Numbered from the stretch's first letter, positions 1 through 6,965 are shown. The stretch is DNA of 64,000 nucleotides from Flavobacterium akiainvivens (GCF_001278115.1 NZ_LIYD01000005.1:2240653-2304652), one strand, 5' to 3'. The notes: a model not told the origin generated them from the sequence alone. Numbers and translations: made by a program.

Positions 1-1
1 C

Positions 2-790
2 ATTGCCGATGCGCGTGCCAACAAATATAAAATCGACTGGGAAGCGTTTACACCATACACCCCTAAACAGCTTGGTGTACAAACCATTTACCCAAAACTG
101 GAGGATTTGGAACCATACATAGACTGGACCCCGTTTTTCCAGACATGGGATTTACACGGAAAATACCCGGCTATCTTAACCGATGACGTAGTAGGCGAAC
201 AGGCACAATCGCTTTTTGCAGATGCACAAAAAATGCTGAAGCAAATTGTAGATGAAAACTGGTTTGAAGCCAAAGGCATTTACGGCATTTTCCCGGCTAA
301 TACGGTCAATGATGATGATATAGAAGTCCAAGCCCCCCCCGCCCCCAAAGGGGGAGCTACCACTCAAACGGCAAAAGGGCAGGAACACTGGCGCACAGCA
401 AATCCTGTTTTATATGGTTTGTTGAAGGAATATTGCAAAAAGATGCGAAACCAACCTACCGAAGCTGAAAGAGTGATTTGGGAAGCTCTTAGCGGCAAAA
501 AACTCGAAGGATATAAATTCAGAAGGCAGCACATAATTGGAAGTTATATTGCCGACTTTATTTGCCTTAAACGAAATCTTATTATTGAAATTGATGGACT
601 TATCCATCAATTACCTGATAATATAGTTAGCGATGCCGAGAGGACTGCCTGGCTTGAAGAGCAAGGATATCAGGTTATTCGTTTTACTAACGATGAAGTC
701 CTTTTCAGATTGAACGAAGTGCTTGACCGCATAGTTAAAACGCTCGAGTCGACAGCTCCCCCTTTGGGGGCGGGGGGGCTGTGTTCTTAA
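2..790 (+). CDS. metH: Methionine synthase MetH, activation-domain part, running into an inserted DUF559 nuclease domain (5' partial)
   Basis: The reading frame enters from the left edge. Up to about base 330 it encodes the start of the cobalamin-dependent methionine synthase reactivation (AdoMet-binding) domain, with recognisable stretches [16 protein letters not shown] and [15 protein letters not shown]. In the family this is followed directly by a short variable loop and [10 protein letters not shown]. Here the frame instead continues in phase through a Pro/Gly linker into a roughly 120-residue DUF559 / Vsr-like PD-(D/E)XK nuclease domain. That domain shows [31 protein letters not shown] and LIIEIDG, and the frame stops at 788-790. 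The rest of MetH follows in another frame from 781. I infer that an ancestral metH was interrupted by a mobile unit. Whether active enzyme is still made depends on the frame change described for the insertion. Confidence 0.85.
   Translation: MADARANKYKIDWEAFTPYTPKQLGVQTIYPKLEDLEPYIDWTPFFQTWDLHGKYPAILTDDVVGEQAQSLFADAQKMLKQIVDENWFEAKGIYGIFPANTVNDDDIEVQAPPAPKGGATTQTAKGQEHWRTANPVLYGLLKEYCKKMRNQPTEAERVIWEALSGKKLEGYKFRRQHIIGSYIADFICLKRNLIIEIDGLIHQLPDNIVSDAERTAWLEEQGYQVIRFTNDEVLFRLNEVLDRIVKTLESTAPPLGAGGLCS
331..780 (+). mobile_element. DUF559 nuclease unit bounded by inverted repeats, inserted in metH
   Basis: The left end (331-358) reads AG, eight C, G, five C, AAA, five G, AGCT. The right end (754-780) is its reverse complement except that the outer run has seven G (772-778) instead of eight. 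Everything between is open in one frame and encodes the DUF559 domain. Both MetH halves resume at the expected residues outside the repeats. The unit lies in a loop of the MetH activation domain that varies in length in the family. I see no clear target-site duplication. The same CCCCCTTTGGGGG-type core bounds a non-coding unit at 1386-1489, so this looks like the coding member of a small repeat family. No transposase other than the DUF559 domain is present. Confidence 0.8.
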
Positions 791-1386
791 CCTTAAGGCA
801 GCAGAGTCAAAAAACGAAAGGCGCTCCGAACATAGCTCTTGCTGATTTTGTGGCTCCGGTTGAAAGCGGCAAGCAGGATTACATGGGTGCCTTTTGCGTT
901 ACCACCGGTTTTGGTGTAGACGAAAAAGCCGCTGAGTTTGAAAAAGAACACGATGATTACAACTCCATTATGGCTAAGGCACTGGGCGACCGTTTTGCCG
1001 AGGCTTTCGCCGAATACCTGCACGAAAAGGTACGTAAGGAAATTTGGGGTTATGCATCTGACGAGCACCTGAGCAACCAGGAACTGATTAAAGAAGCCTA
1101 CGAGGGCATACGCCCCGCACCGGGCTACCCTGCGTGTCCTGACCATTTAGAGAAAAACACCATCTGGCAATTACTGGATGTAGAAAATAAAATTGGCGTT
1201 ACCCTTACCGAAAGCCTTGCCATGTGGCCTGCCGCATCGGTATCGGGATATTATTTTGCCAACCCGCAAAGCAAATATTTTGGACTTGGCAAGATTAAAG
1301 AAGACCAGGTGGCCGATTATGCACAGCGCAGAAACATTAGCCTACATGAAGCCACAAAATGGCTGAATCCTAACATAGCAGATTAA
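781..1386 (+). CDS. metH: Methionine synthase MetH, C-terminal part of activation domain
   Basis: This frame carries the rest of the MetH reactivation domain, beginning [13 protein letters not shown] and containing the AdoMet-binding signature [12 protein letters not shown] (about residues 112-123), the [15 protein letters not shown] segment and the usual C-terminus. The only start is a GTG at 781, directly after the right inverted repeat and overlapping the upstream frame by 10 bases. It has no convincing ribosome-binding site. Relative to the upstream frame it lies one base back, so a -1 shift on the G run at 772-778, or one extra G in that run, would join both into a single protein. If neither happens, MetH would have to work as two polypeptides or reactivation would be lost. 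Confidence 0.85.
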   Translation: MFLTLRQQSQKTKGAPNIALADFVAPVESGKQDYMGAFCVTTGFGVDEKAAEFEKEHDDYNSIMAKALGDRFAEAFAEYLHEKVRKEIWGYASDEHLSNQELIKEAYEGIRPAPGYPACPDHLEKNTIWQLLDVENKIGVTLTESLAMWPAASVSGYYFANPQSKYFGLGKIKEDQVADYAQRRNISLHEATKWLNPNIAD

Positions 1387-1489
1387 GCCCCCTAACCCCC
1401 AAGAGGGGAACTGGTAGCGCTAAAAATATTGTAAAATCACAACCCTATTGACCCCTGATAGGAATTCCCCCTTTGGGGGTTAGGGGGCC
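1386..1489. repeat. MITE-like inverted-repeat unit between metH and metF
   Basis: The arms at 1386-1410 and 1465-1489 are near-perfect reverse complements (GGGGG core, TTAGGGGGC outer part) around about 54 bases of A+T-rich spacer with no ORF. The left arm begins within the metH stop codon region. The right arm ends three bases before the metF ATG, so the metF ribosome-binding region is made of repeat sequence and could be locked in a hairpin. The core resembles the ends of the DUF559 unit in metH. Confidence 0.8.
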
Positions 1490-1492
1490 GAG

Positions 1493-2449
1493 ATGAAAGT
1501 AACCGAACATATAGAAAACGCCAACGGCAAAACCCTTTTTTCATTTGAAATTCTGCCACCACTAAAGGGGCAAAACATACAGTCTATTTTTGATGGCATA
1601 GACCCGCTTATGGAGTTTAACCCACCGTTTATAGATGTTACTTATCACCGTGAGGAGTATGAGTATAAAGAGTTGCCAAGCGGCCTATTAGAGCGCCGTG
1701 TGGTTAAAAAACGCCCCGGTACTGTAGGTATATGTTCGGCTATACAAAACAAATACCAGGTAGATGCCATTCCGCATATATTATGTGGTGGGTTTACCAA
1801 AGAAGATACTGAGAACTTTCTTATCGACCTTGACTTTTTAGGTATACAAAACGTGGTAGCCCTGCGTGGAGATGCTGTTAAAAGCGAGATATACTTCCGC
1901 CCGGAGAAAGACGGGCACAACTATGCTACTGAGCTGGTTAGCCAGATCTCTAACCTCAACAAAGGCATTTACCTTGATGAAGAACTGCAAAACTCGGCGT
2001 GTACTGATTTTTGTATCGGCGTGGCGGGTTACCCAGAAAAACATATGGAAGCCCCAAGCCCCGACAGCGACCTGTATTACCTGAAGCAAAAAATAAAGAA
2101 CGGAGCGCAGTACATCATCACACAAATGTTTTTTGATAACCAGAAGTTTTTTGATTTTGTGGCAAAATGCCGCAAAGAGGGCATTACCGTGCCTATTATC
2201 CCGGGGCTTAAGCCCATTGCCACCAAAAAACAGCTTAACCTTATACCCCACCGCTTTAGCGTAGACCTGCCGGACGACCTTATAATGGCAGTAGTTAAAG
2301 CAAAAGACAATGATGCCGTTAAGCAGGTAGGCATTGAGTGGTGTATAGAACAAAGCAAAGAACTGGTAAAAGCAGGCATACCGGTGCTGCACTACTACAG
2401 TATGGGCAAGGCTGAAAGCGTTAAAGCCATAGCCAAAGAAGTTTTTTAA
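1493..2449 (+). CDS. metF: Methylenetetrahydrofolate reductase MetF
   Basis: A 318-residue flavoprotein of the MTHFR TIM-barrel family, full length for a bacterial MetF. It reduces 5,10-methylene-THF to 5-methyl-THF, the methyl donor used by MetH immediately upstream. Family landmarks are the N-terminal FSFEILPP strand, DVTYHRE, NVVALRGD (about residues 120-127), the CIGVAGYPEKH segment and QMFFD. Upstream, the DNA is occupied by the inverted-repeat unit ending three bases before the ATG, so the ribosome-binding site is poor or G-rich and possibly occluded. The order metH-metF is the expected functional pair and they are probably co-transcribed. Confidence 0.95.
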   Translation: MKVTEHIENANGKTLFSFEILPPLKGQNIQSIFDGIDPLMEFNPPFIDVTYHREEYEYKELPSGLLERRVVKKRPGTVGICSAIQNKYQVDAIPHILCGGFTKEDTENFLIDLDFLGIQNVVALRGDAVKSEIYFRPEKDGHNYATELVSQISNLNKGIYLDEELQNSACTDFCIGVAGYPEKHMEAPSPDSDLYYLKQKIKNGAQYIITQMFFDNQKFFDFVAKCRKEGITVPIIPGLKPIATKKQLNLIPHRFSVDLPDDLIMAVVKAKDNDAVKQVGIEWCIEQSKELVKAGIPVLHYYSMGKAESVKAIAKEVF

Positions 2450-2514
2450 ACGTATAGCAAAGGGCACAATAAACGGTGCCCTTTGTTGTTTTATACATAA
2501 CCAACAACCAATCT

Positions 2515-3321
2515 ATGCGCATACTCCTGTTACTGCTTTGCTGTGGCTCAGCCTTTTCACAAACGTATTCCTTTCTTACCCCTGCATCAAAAAAAGTACC
2601 TTCTGATGTTTACTATGATTATTTAGAGAACATACAGGACAGCCTTGGCAATGGCGCTGCCGGCGAGGCTTACAAAGCTACATTACGGTATAACGAAGAT
2701 GGCAAAGCCATAACACAAGCCTATACCGATTCTTTAATAAGGTTAGGCGGTGGGTACACTACACTTTTATTTAAGGATACCATTGCCAATAGCTTTACTT
2801 ATGTACTACACAAGCGCACACCCGAAGAAACAGCTAAAGAACAGGAATACTGGACAAATTATTATAAGGAAGACACCTCCAACCGCAGTAAGCTAAAAAA
2901 TATGGTTCTTGACGAGCTGACGCTTATTGATATGGAAGGCAACACCTATACACTTGAAAGCCTTAAAGGCAAAACCATAGTAATTGATTTCTGGTTTGTG
3001 AGGTGTGCCGCCTGCATTGAAGAAATGCCTGAACTGAGCAGTCTTAAGGAAAAATATAAGGGTAAAGACGTAGCTTGGTTTGGCGTAACGTTTGACCCAA
3101 AAGATAAAGTAGCGCACTTTTTTGAAAAACCCCGCGATTTTAATTTTACCATAGTGCCCGACAGCAGGCATATAACCGACCGCTTCGGCATAAAATTTTA
3201 CCCTACCACCCTTGTAATAGACGGTTCAGGTAAAATTGTATATGTAACCGACCGCGACGATTTTAAAAATCCCATTAAAAAACTACGTAAAGCCATAGAC
3301 GGCACGCTTAAAAATAAATAG
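2515..3321 (+). CDS. TlpA-like thioredoxin-fold protein, exported
   Basis: About 268 residues from the ATG at 2515, chosen because it opens a clean signal peptide (MRILLLLLCCGSAFSQ); an upstream in-frame ATG at 2476 only adds a non-hydrophobic extension. The N-terminal 140 residues are a domain I do not recognise. The C-terminal half is a thioredoxin fold of the TlpA/AhpC-TSA type with the redox motif C164-A-A-C167 (WFVRCAACIEEMP) and a later FYPTTLVID strand with the cis-Pro. Such proteins reduce or maintain thiols in the periplasm, but the substrate cannot be told. It follows metF by 65 bases and may be read from the same transcript. Confidence 0.85.
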   Translation: MRILLLLLCCGSAFSQTYSFLTPASKKVPSDVYYDYLENIQDSLGNGAAGEAYKATLRYNEDGKAITQAYTDSLIRLGGGYTTLLFKDTIANSFTYVLHKRTPEETAKEQEYWTNYYKEDTSNRSKLKNMVLDELTLIDMEGNTYTLESLKGKTIVIDFWFVRCAACIEEMPELSSLKEKYKGKDVAWFGVTFDPKDKVAHFFEKPRDFNFTIVPDSRHITDRFGIKFYPTTLVIDGSGKIVYVTDRDDFKNPIKKLRKAIDGTLKNK

Positions 3322-3340
3322 CGCGGGCATTGCCCGCGCT
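3320..3340 (-). terminator. Intrinsic terminator between convergent genes
   Basis: A G+C-rich hairpin with 10-bp arms AGCGCGGGCA / TGCCCGCGCT. On the minus strand it is followed by a U-rich stretch (TATTTATTTTT), so it mainly ends the leftward transcript of the 3375-3905 gene. It overlaps the stop codon of the rightward gene. Confidence 0.75.
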
Positions 3341-3374
3341 ATCCAAACCAAACCTCATTTTTGGGAAAGCGTCT

Positions 3375-3905
3375 TTAATAGGTTGCCTTCACCTTTATTT
3401 TCCGGGCTACATCTATTACTCCTTTAAACAGGGCATCGCCCGCGGCTGTGGCATCTCCGGTAACACCGTTTATAAAACGGTAATCAAGGCCACGGCTTTC
3501 GGTGAGAAATTTAATAGCTTTTTCAAAATTATCTGTCATGTACTGTAGGGTTTCGTTTATAGAAACTATACTAAACCCTGTGCGCACCAGGTCAGGGTAC
3601 TGGGCAGCAAGCTCAGCACTGGGCGTAGCATCTACCGCAATAAGGTTTTCAAGGTCGTGTTCCAGGGCATATTCTACCACATCATCCATTTTAAACGGTA
3701 TAGCAAACCTTACAAAGTTTGCCTCCCAGGCATAGCCATCGCCGTCCTTTTCAAAAAAAGCAACGCTGCTGTTGGTTATTACCGGAAAGCGCACATCAAG
3801 GTGCTGCTCATCCAGCAACGTTTCACGCTCATCTACTACTTTATTTATCAGCGCGCTGCCGGCATTACCTATACCAAACAGCACTATATTTATCTTACGG
3901 GCCAT
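3375..3905 (-). CDS. Short homoserine-dehydrogenase-like NAD(P)-binding protein
   Basis: 176 residues starting MARKINIVLFGIGNAGSALI, a Rossmann dinucleotide-binding motif (GxGNxGS) like the N-terminus of homoserine dehydrogenase or of the C-terminal half of bifunctional aspartokinase/homoserine dehydrogenase. Weaker matches are IAVDATPSAE, where that family has DNTAS, and SIVSINE. The end keeps a plausible FINGVTGDATAAGDAL stretch, but most of the catalytic/dimerisation region (a normal Hom has 300-430 residues) is missing. It is therefore a condensed homologue or an internal-deletion derivative, probably without classical dehydrogenase activity. It lies downstream of the osmC gene in the same direction, separated by a hairpin. 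The link to methionine/threonine synthesis comes from context. Confidence 0.55.
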   Translation of the reverse strand: MARKINIVLFGIGNAGSALINKVVDERETLLDEQHLDVRFPVITNSSVAFFEKDGDGYAWEANFVRFAIPFKMDDVVEYALEHDLENLIAVDATPSAELAAQYPDLVRTGFSIVSINETLQYMTDNFEKAIKFLTESRGLDYRFINGVTGDATAAGDALFKGVIDVARKIKVKATY

Positions 3906-3930
3906 ATTTTTAACGTAATAAAAAAGGAAA

Positions 3931-3957
3931 CTGCCTTTGGTGCCGAATCAAAGGCAG
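3931..3957 (-). terminator. Terminator or attenuator between osmC and the hom-like gene
   Basis: CTGCCTTTG and CAAAGGCAG pair with a 9-base loop. On the minus strand the hairpin is followed by TTTCCTTTTTTATT. It ends only about 25 bases before the ATG of the hom-like gene, so that gene is either read through from osmC or attenuated here. A second G+C hairpin (GCCCCG/CGGGGC) lies just before it, at about 4005-4027. Confidence 0.6.
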
Positions 3958-4038
3958 CCCTTTAACAAACAAACAAAAAACAACTTAAAACAAACTTATC
4001 TCTTAGCCCCGCGCGGCAACGGGGCCTGCTGTACCGGG

Positions 4039-4479
4039 TTAGTTAACAGCAGTATATTCTTTATATAAATTAAGGCTTACCGGTGTGTTATTAACCAGGG
4101 CATCATACACCGGGCTTCTAAACTGCACCTCATCCATCCAACGTTTTAGGGTCTCCAGGGGTGCCGTAGCGGCTGGCTTTAGGGTAATTTCAATTTTATC
4201 AAACCCCGGCCTTTCATCCTTCCTGGTTACCTTATTAAGGCTGCCCGTAATTTCAACCTGAAGCGAGCGCAGTACAATGCCCAGTTCTGCAGCCACTATC
4301 TGGCCCAGGGCATTAATACAGCCTGCAAACCCTGCCAGTATATACTCATAAGGGTTTGGCCCTTCAAGCTCCGGGAACTTTGCATTTTGGCTGATGCGCA
4401 AATCAGTATTTAAGGTTTTTACCACAAACTGGCTGTTGTTGCCGGTGTAGCCTAATACGTTGATGGATGTTGGTTTCAT
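4039..4479 (-). CDS. OsmC family protein
   Basis: 146 residues from the ATG at 4479. This start is preferred over an upstream in-frame ATG at 4647 because the extra 56 residues would run through a transcription terminator and lack family similarity. The protein has the OsmC/Ohr-type fold pattern: a β-rich N-terminus ending in NPYEYILAGFAGCINAL, with the conserved Cys on the central helix, then the LEVEITGSL-like strand and LNLY near the end. OsmC-type proteins act as thiol peroxidases; members beside methionine genes in Bacteroidota may serve sulfur metabolism, which is inference here. It is preceded by a long leader with tandem small ORFs and terminators. Confidence 0.8.
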   Translation of the reverse strand: MKPTSINVLGYTGNNSQFVVKTLNTDLRISQNAKFPELEGPNPYEYILAGFAGCINALGQIVAAELGIVLRSLQVEITGSLNKVTRKDERPGFDKIEITLKPAATAPLETLKRWMDEVQFRSPVYDALVNNTPVSLNLYKEYTAVN

Positions 4480-4517
4480 AACTTGTGCAATTTTTTGGTT
4501 GATGATTGGGTTAGGTA

Positions 4518-4560
4518 ACAAAAAGGCCCTTTTAGTTTTTGCCAAACCAAAAGGACCTTT
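4518..4560 (-). terminator. Intrinsic terminator (attenuator A) in the osmC leader
   Basis: The 17-base arms 4522-4538 and 4544-4560 pair with two mismatches around a 5-base loop. The minus-strand continuation is CCTTTTTGTTACC. It lies between the small ORF at 4584-4691 and the osmC start, so osmC needs read-through or antitermination if transcribed from upstream. Confidence 0.7.
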
Positions 4561-4583
4561 CGTACCTGAATTATAAACTAAGT

Positions 4584-4691
4584 TTACGATGACCGTTTTG
4601 GTATAGGAATGGGCTGTAGCTGCATCTTTTGCGACGATGGCATACAAATTTGCTTACAATAGTTCCAAATATTCGCGACTACGGTTTTCAT
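4584..4691 (-). CDS. Small ORF A, candidate 35-residue leader peptide
   Basis: ATG at 4691, stop at 4584. The peptide begins MKTVVANIWNYCKQICM and has two Cys, one Trp and a Pro/Gln-rich tail. It is followed after 23 bases by the terminator at 4518-4560. No -7 box of the TAnnTTTG type precedes it, so it may be reached by read-through of the terminator at 4725-4762. Coding status is unproven; support comes from its equal position to small ORFs B and C (small ORF, CTTAGTTT-like spacer, terminator). Confidence 0.35.
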   Translation of the reverse strand: MKTVVANIWNYCKQICMPSSQKMQLQPIPIPKRSS

Positions 4692-4724
4692 ATATTTTCT
4701 TTTTTCGGTTTAATATTAATAGGG

Positions 4725-4762
4725 TAACAAAAAAGCCCCTGCTTTTATTGTGCAGGGGCTTT
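4725..4762 (-). terminator. Intrinsic terminator B
   Basis: AGCCCCTGC and GCAGGGGCT (4734-4742 / 4752-4760) with a 9-base loop; minus-strand U-run TTTTTTGTTACCC. The trailing TTTTGTTACC is shared with terminator A. It ends module B. Confidence 0.8.
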
Positions 4763-4792
4763 GATTTTGATTTATGGTGTGAAACTTAAAAT

Positions 4793-4864
4793 CTATTCAA
4801 AAGAAGCCCCTGCGGAAGGTTTCCACATTGCTGACAGGACGTATTGACAAATATTAAATTTCAT
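4793..4864 (-). CDS. Small ORF B, candidate 23-residue leader peptide
   Basis: ATG at 4864, stop at 4793. The peptide runs MKFNICQYVLSAMWKPSAG and four more residues. It resembles small ORF C in layout (M-x-F-x-x-C ... W-K-x-S-A). It is preceded by a sequence identical to the leader of ORF C and by a good -7 box, and followed by a shared ATTTTAAGTTT spacer and terminator B. Leader peptide, regulatory RNA and short membrane-active peptide are all possible. No recognised family. Confidence 0.45.
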   Translation of the reverse strand: MKFNICQYVLSAMWKPSAGASFE

Positions 4865-4870
4865 GATTTC

Positions 4871-4897
4871 TCGATTTTTGTTTAGCAAACTTCTAAA
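4871..4897 (-). repeat. 27-bp leader repeat, copy 1
   Basis: Perfect copy of 5301-5327. Read on the minus strand it contains TTTAGAAGTTTGCTAAAC, which can fold as TTTAG/CTAAA, and it ends seven bases before the ATG of small ORF B. The exact conservation upstream of two small ORFs implies a functional 5' UTR element or a recent duplication. Confidence 0.85.
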
Positions 4898-4913
4898 ACT
4901 TTTTTCAATTACG

Positions 4914-4940
4914 CAAATTTATTTTTGAATTTTAACACAA
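4914..4940 (-). promoter_or_regulatory. Promoter of module B
   Basis: On the minus strand TTG (4940-4938), 16 bases, then TAAATTTG (4921-4914), which fits the Bacteroidota -7 consensus TAnnTTTG exactly. Transcription would start shortly before the 27-bp leader repeat. Confidence 0.55.
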
Positions 4941-5178
4941 GTAATTAAAATATCGCATTCAAAAACATACTCGCCGTGCAAGCCCTCCTGATAACGCATC
5001 AAAAGGGCTTCCCTGCTTTGAACTAATTATAACTAAGATGCCTCATGCTTTTCGCGCAAAATGCCTACAGCAGGGGCTTTTTCTTTTCAGGTAATTCCGG
5101 GCTCCCTTTTATTGAAAACCCGGAAATCAATTTGAGTTAGTTAGCCTGTTATTGTTATGCCTCGGCACAACAAAAAAA

Positions 5179-5199
5179 GCCTCCCGGTTGCGGAAGGCT
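5179..5199 (-). terminator. Intrinsic terminator C
   Basis: AGCCTCCCG / CGGAAGGCT hairpin with a 4-base loop; minus-strand run TTTTTTTGTTG. It closes module C, 27 bases after the stop of small ORF C. Between it and module B (about 4970-5160) are further hairpin remnants (TTCCGGG/CCCGGAA at 5096-5123, AGCCCT/AGGGCT at 4980-5009) without an ORF I can support. Confidence 0.75.
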
Positions 5200-5225
5200 T
5201 TCTGTATATTTTAAAAAACTTAAAA

Positions 5226-5294
5226 TTATGCAACAGCGCTTACCGCGGAAATTTTCCACTTCATACAGCAGCTATAGCACATTGTAAAGTTCAT
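5226..5294 (-). CDS. Small ORF C, candidate 22-residue leader peptide
   Basis: ATG at 5294, stop at 5226. The peptide runs MNFTMCYSCCMKWKISAVSA and two more residues, with three Cys. It shares with ORF B the 27-bp leader six bases upstream, the MxFxxC start, the WKxSA core and the TTTTAAGTTT spacer before a terminator. A tandem paralogue of module B. Transcription factors or metabolites that would act on it are unknown; the Cys content suggests, but does not show, a sulfur link. Confidence 0.45.
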   Translation of the reverse strand: MNFTMCYSCCMKWKISAVSAVA

Positions 5295-5300
5295 TTCTAT

Positions 5301-5327
5301 TCGATTTTTGTTTAGCAAACTTCTAAA
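5301..5327 (-). repeat. 27-bp leader repeat, copy 2
   Basis: Identical to 4871-4897, again placed just before a small ORF (start 5294). The flanking sequence outside the 27 bases has diverged, so selection on the element itself is likely. Confidence 0.85.
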
Positions 5328-5453
5328 CTATTTTTTACTCCACCAAATAAAATTTCAAATTTTAACAGTACAACGGTTTCGCCCAAAGAGGTAAATACTA
5401 TGTATTTAAAAATTAAAATTAGCTTAACGGTTTTTTTATTTCAAATAGCTTTA

Positions 5454-5461
5454 TACCTTTG
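5454..5461 (+). promoter_or_regulatory. metK promoter -7 box
   Basis: TACCTTTG matches the Bacteroidota -7 consensus TAnnTTTG. A start point about 6-8 bases downstream would place the SAM-II aptamer at the very beginning of the metK transcript. Confidence 0.6.
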
Positions 5462-5475
5462 CAGCCAAATTAATT

Positions 5476-5527
5476 ATGAGGAGAGATTTGACTGATTGCA
5501 ACCTCGGTAAAAAATGCTAAAGCAGGA
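5476..5527 (+). promoter_or_regulatory. SAM-II riboswitch upstream of metK
   Basis: The segment fits the SAM-II (SAM-alpha) pseudoknot. The first stem strand is GAGG (5478-5481), followed by the conserved AGATTTGACTGATTGCAA, the closing CCTC, then GGTAAA and the family hallmark TGCTAAAGCAGG at the 3' end. SAM-II binds S-adenosylmethionine and forms a pseudoknot that commonly hides the ribosome-binding site. Here it starts about 16 bases after a -7 box and lies about 60 bases before the metK ATG. SAM feedback on its own synthetase is the natural reading. Confidence 0.85.
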
Positions 5528-5588
5528 CTTACCCTCCCTTTAGCGCCGCGCAACCCCATTTCTCTACTAAATTTATAGACTAAACATT

Positions 5589-6839
5589 ATGGCATATCTA
5601 TTTACGTCAGAGTCCGTAAGCGAAGGGCATCCTGACAAAATTGCTGACCAGATTTCTGATGCGCTGATTGACAACTTTTTAGCATTTGACCCTGATAGCA
5701 AAGTGGCTTGCGAAACGCTTGTTACCACAGGCCAGGTTATTCTTGCCGGCGAGGTAAAAAGCAAAACCTACCTTGACGTGCAGCAAATTGCACGCGATGT
5801 TATCAAGAAAATAGGCTATACAAAAAGCGAATATATGTTTGAGGCCAACTCGTGTGGTGTACTTAGCGCCATACACGAGCAAAGCCAGGATATTAACCAG
5901 GGTGTAGACCGCACTACCAAAGAAGAACAGGGTGCAGGAGACCAGGGCATGATGTTTGGCTATGCCACAAACGAGACTGAAGACTATATGCCGCTGGCGC
6001 TAAACCTTAGCCACAAACTGCTACAGGAACTGGCTAACCTGCGCCGTGAAAATAACGAGATTACCTACCTTCGCCCTGATGCAAAGAGCCAGGTAACGCT
6101 GGAGTATGACGATAACAACAAGCCGGTGCGCATAGATGCTGTTGTGGTATCTACACAGCACGATGATTTTGATGATGAGCCTGCTATGCTTGCCAAAATC
6201 AAGAAGGATATTGTTGAGATACTTATTCCGCGTATTATTAAAAACAACCCACAGTATGCGCACCTGTTTAACGATGCCATACAGTACCACATAAACCCAA
6301 CCGGCAAGTTTGTAATAGGCGGGCCTCATGGCGATACAGGCCTTACCGGACGTAAAATTATTGTTGACACTTATGGTGGTAAAGGTGCCCACGGTGGTGG
6401 TGCTTTCAGCGGCAAAGACCCAAGCAAGGTAGACCGCAGCGCGGCTTATGCCACACGCCATATTGCTAAAAACCTTGTGGCTGCAGGCGTGGCCGATGAG
6501 ATACTGGTACAGGTATCTTATGCTATTGGTGTTGCTAAACCAATGGGTATCTATGTAAATACATACGGCACTGCAAAAGTTAACCTTACCGATGGCGAAA
6601 TTGCCAAAAAAGTAGAAGACATTTTTGACATGCGACCTTATTTTATAGAGCAGCGCCTTAAACTGCGCAACCCTATTTACAGCGAAACCGCTGCTTATGG
6701 CCACATGGGCCGCAAGCCGGAGGTGGTTACCAAAACCTTTACTGCACCGGGTGGCGAAACCAAAACCGTGGAAGTTGAACTGTTTACATGGGAAAAACTG
6801 GACCACGTTGCACAAGTAAAAGAAGCCTTTGCGCTTTAA
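5589..6839 (+). CDS. metK: S-adenosylmethionine synthetase MetK
   Basis: 416 residues, full length. It forms SAM from methionine and ATP as a tetramer. Signatures are [17 protein letters not shown] (catalytic His and Mg site), the [12 protein letters not shown] loop (about residues 117-128), [12 protein letters not shown], and the [19 protein letters not shown] signature. It sits alone behind a SAM-II riboswitch and ends in an intrinsic terminator. Downstream, a separate promoter drives an operon that starts with a SAM decarboxylase, so a producer and a consumer of SAM are side by side. Confidence 0.97.
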   Translation: MAYLFTSESVSEGHPDKIADQISDALIDNFLAFDPDSKVACETLVTTGQVILAGEVKSKTYLDVQQIARDVIKKIGYTKSEYMFEANSCGVLSAIHEQSQDINQGVDRTTKEEQGAGDQGMMFGYATNETEDYMPLALNLSHKLLQELANLRRENNEITYLRPDAKSQVTLEYDDNNKPVRIDAVVVSTQHDDFDDEPAMLAKIKKDIVEILIPRIIKNNPQYAHLFNDAIQYHINPTGKFVIGGPHGDTGLTGRKIIVDTYGGKGAHGGGAFSGKDPSKVDRSAAYATRHIAKNLVAAGVADEILVQVSYAIGVAKPMGIYVNTYGTAKVNLTDGEIAKKVEDIFDMRPYFIEQRLKLRNPIYSETAAYGHMGRKPEVVTKTFTAPGGETKTVEVELFTWEKLDHVAQVKEAFAL

Positions 6840-6861
6840 TTGATATCTTAGTTTATAGTAA

Positions 6862-6888
6862 AACAGCCCTGCCCACGCGGGGCTGTTT
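6862..6888 (+). terminator. metK terminator
   Basis: AACAGCCC ... GGGCTGTT hairpin followed by TTTTTGTTTTT, 23 bases after the metK stop. Confidence 0.85.
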
Positions 6889-6939
6889 TTGTTTTTAGGT
6901 GAATTATGGCTAATTATTTTATTTTTTAAGAAATAAAAA

Positions 6940-6947
6940 TATCTTTG
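6940..6947 (+). promoter_or_regulatory. -7 box of the speD operon
   Basis: TATCTTTG matches TAnnTTTG exactly. The ATG of the first gene is 18 bases further on, so the 5' leader must be very short. Confidence 0.6.
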
Positions 6948-6965
6948 ATGAAAATAGCCAGCTAA

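Noticed and set aside
4480..4647. N-terminal extension of the OsmC protein from an upstream ATG
   Set aside because: The extra 56 residues would cover a terminator hairpin and leader sequence and lack family similarity; the ATG at 4479 gives the normal OsmC length.
4987..5095. Rightward small ORF (MPHAFRAKCLQQ) before a T-rich stretch
   Set aside because: No promoter or ribosome-binding site, and no sequence shared with the leftward small-ORF modules; left unannotated.
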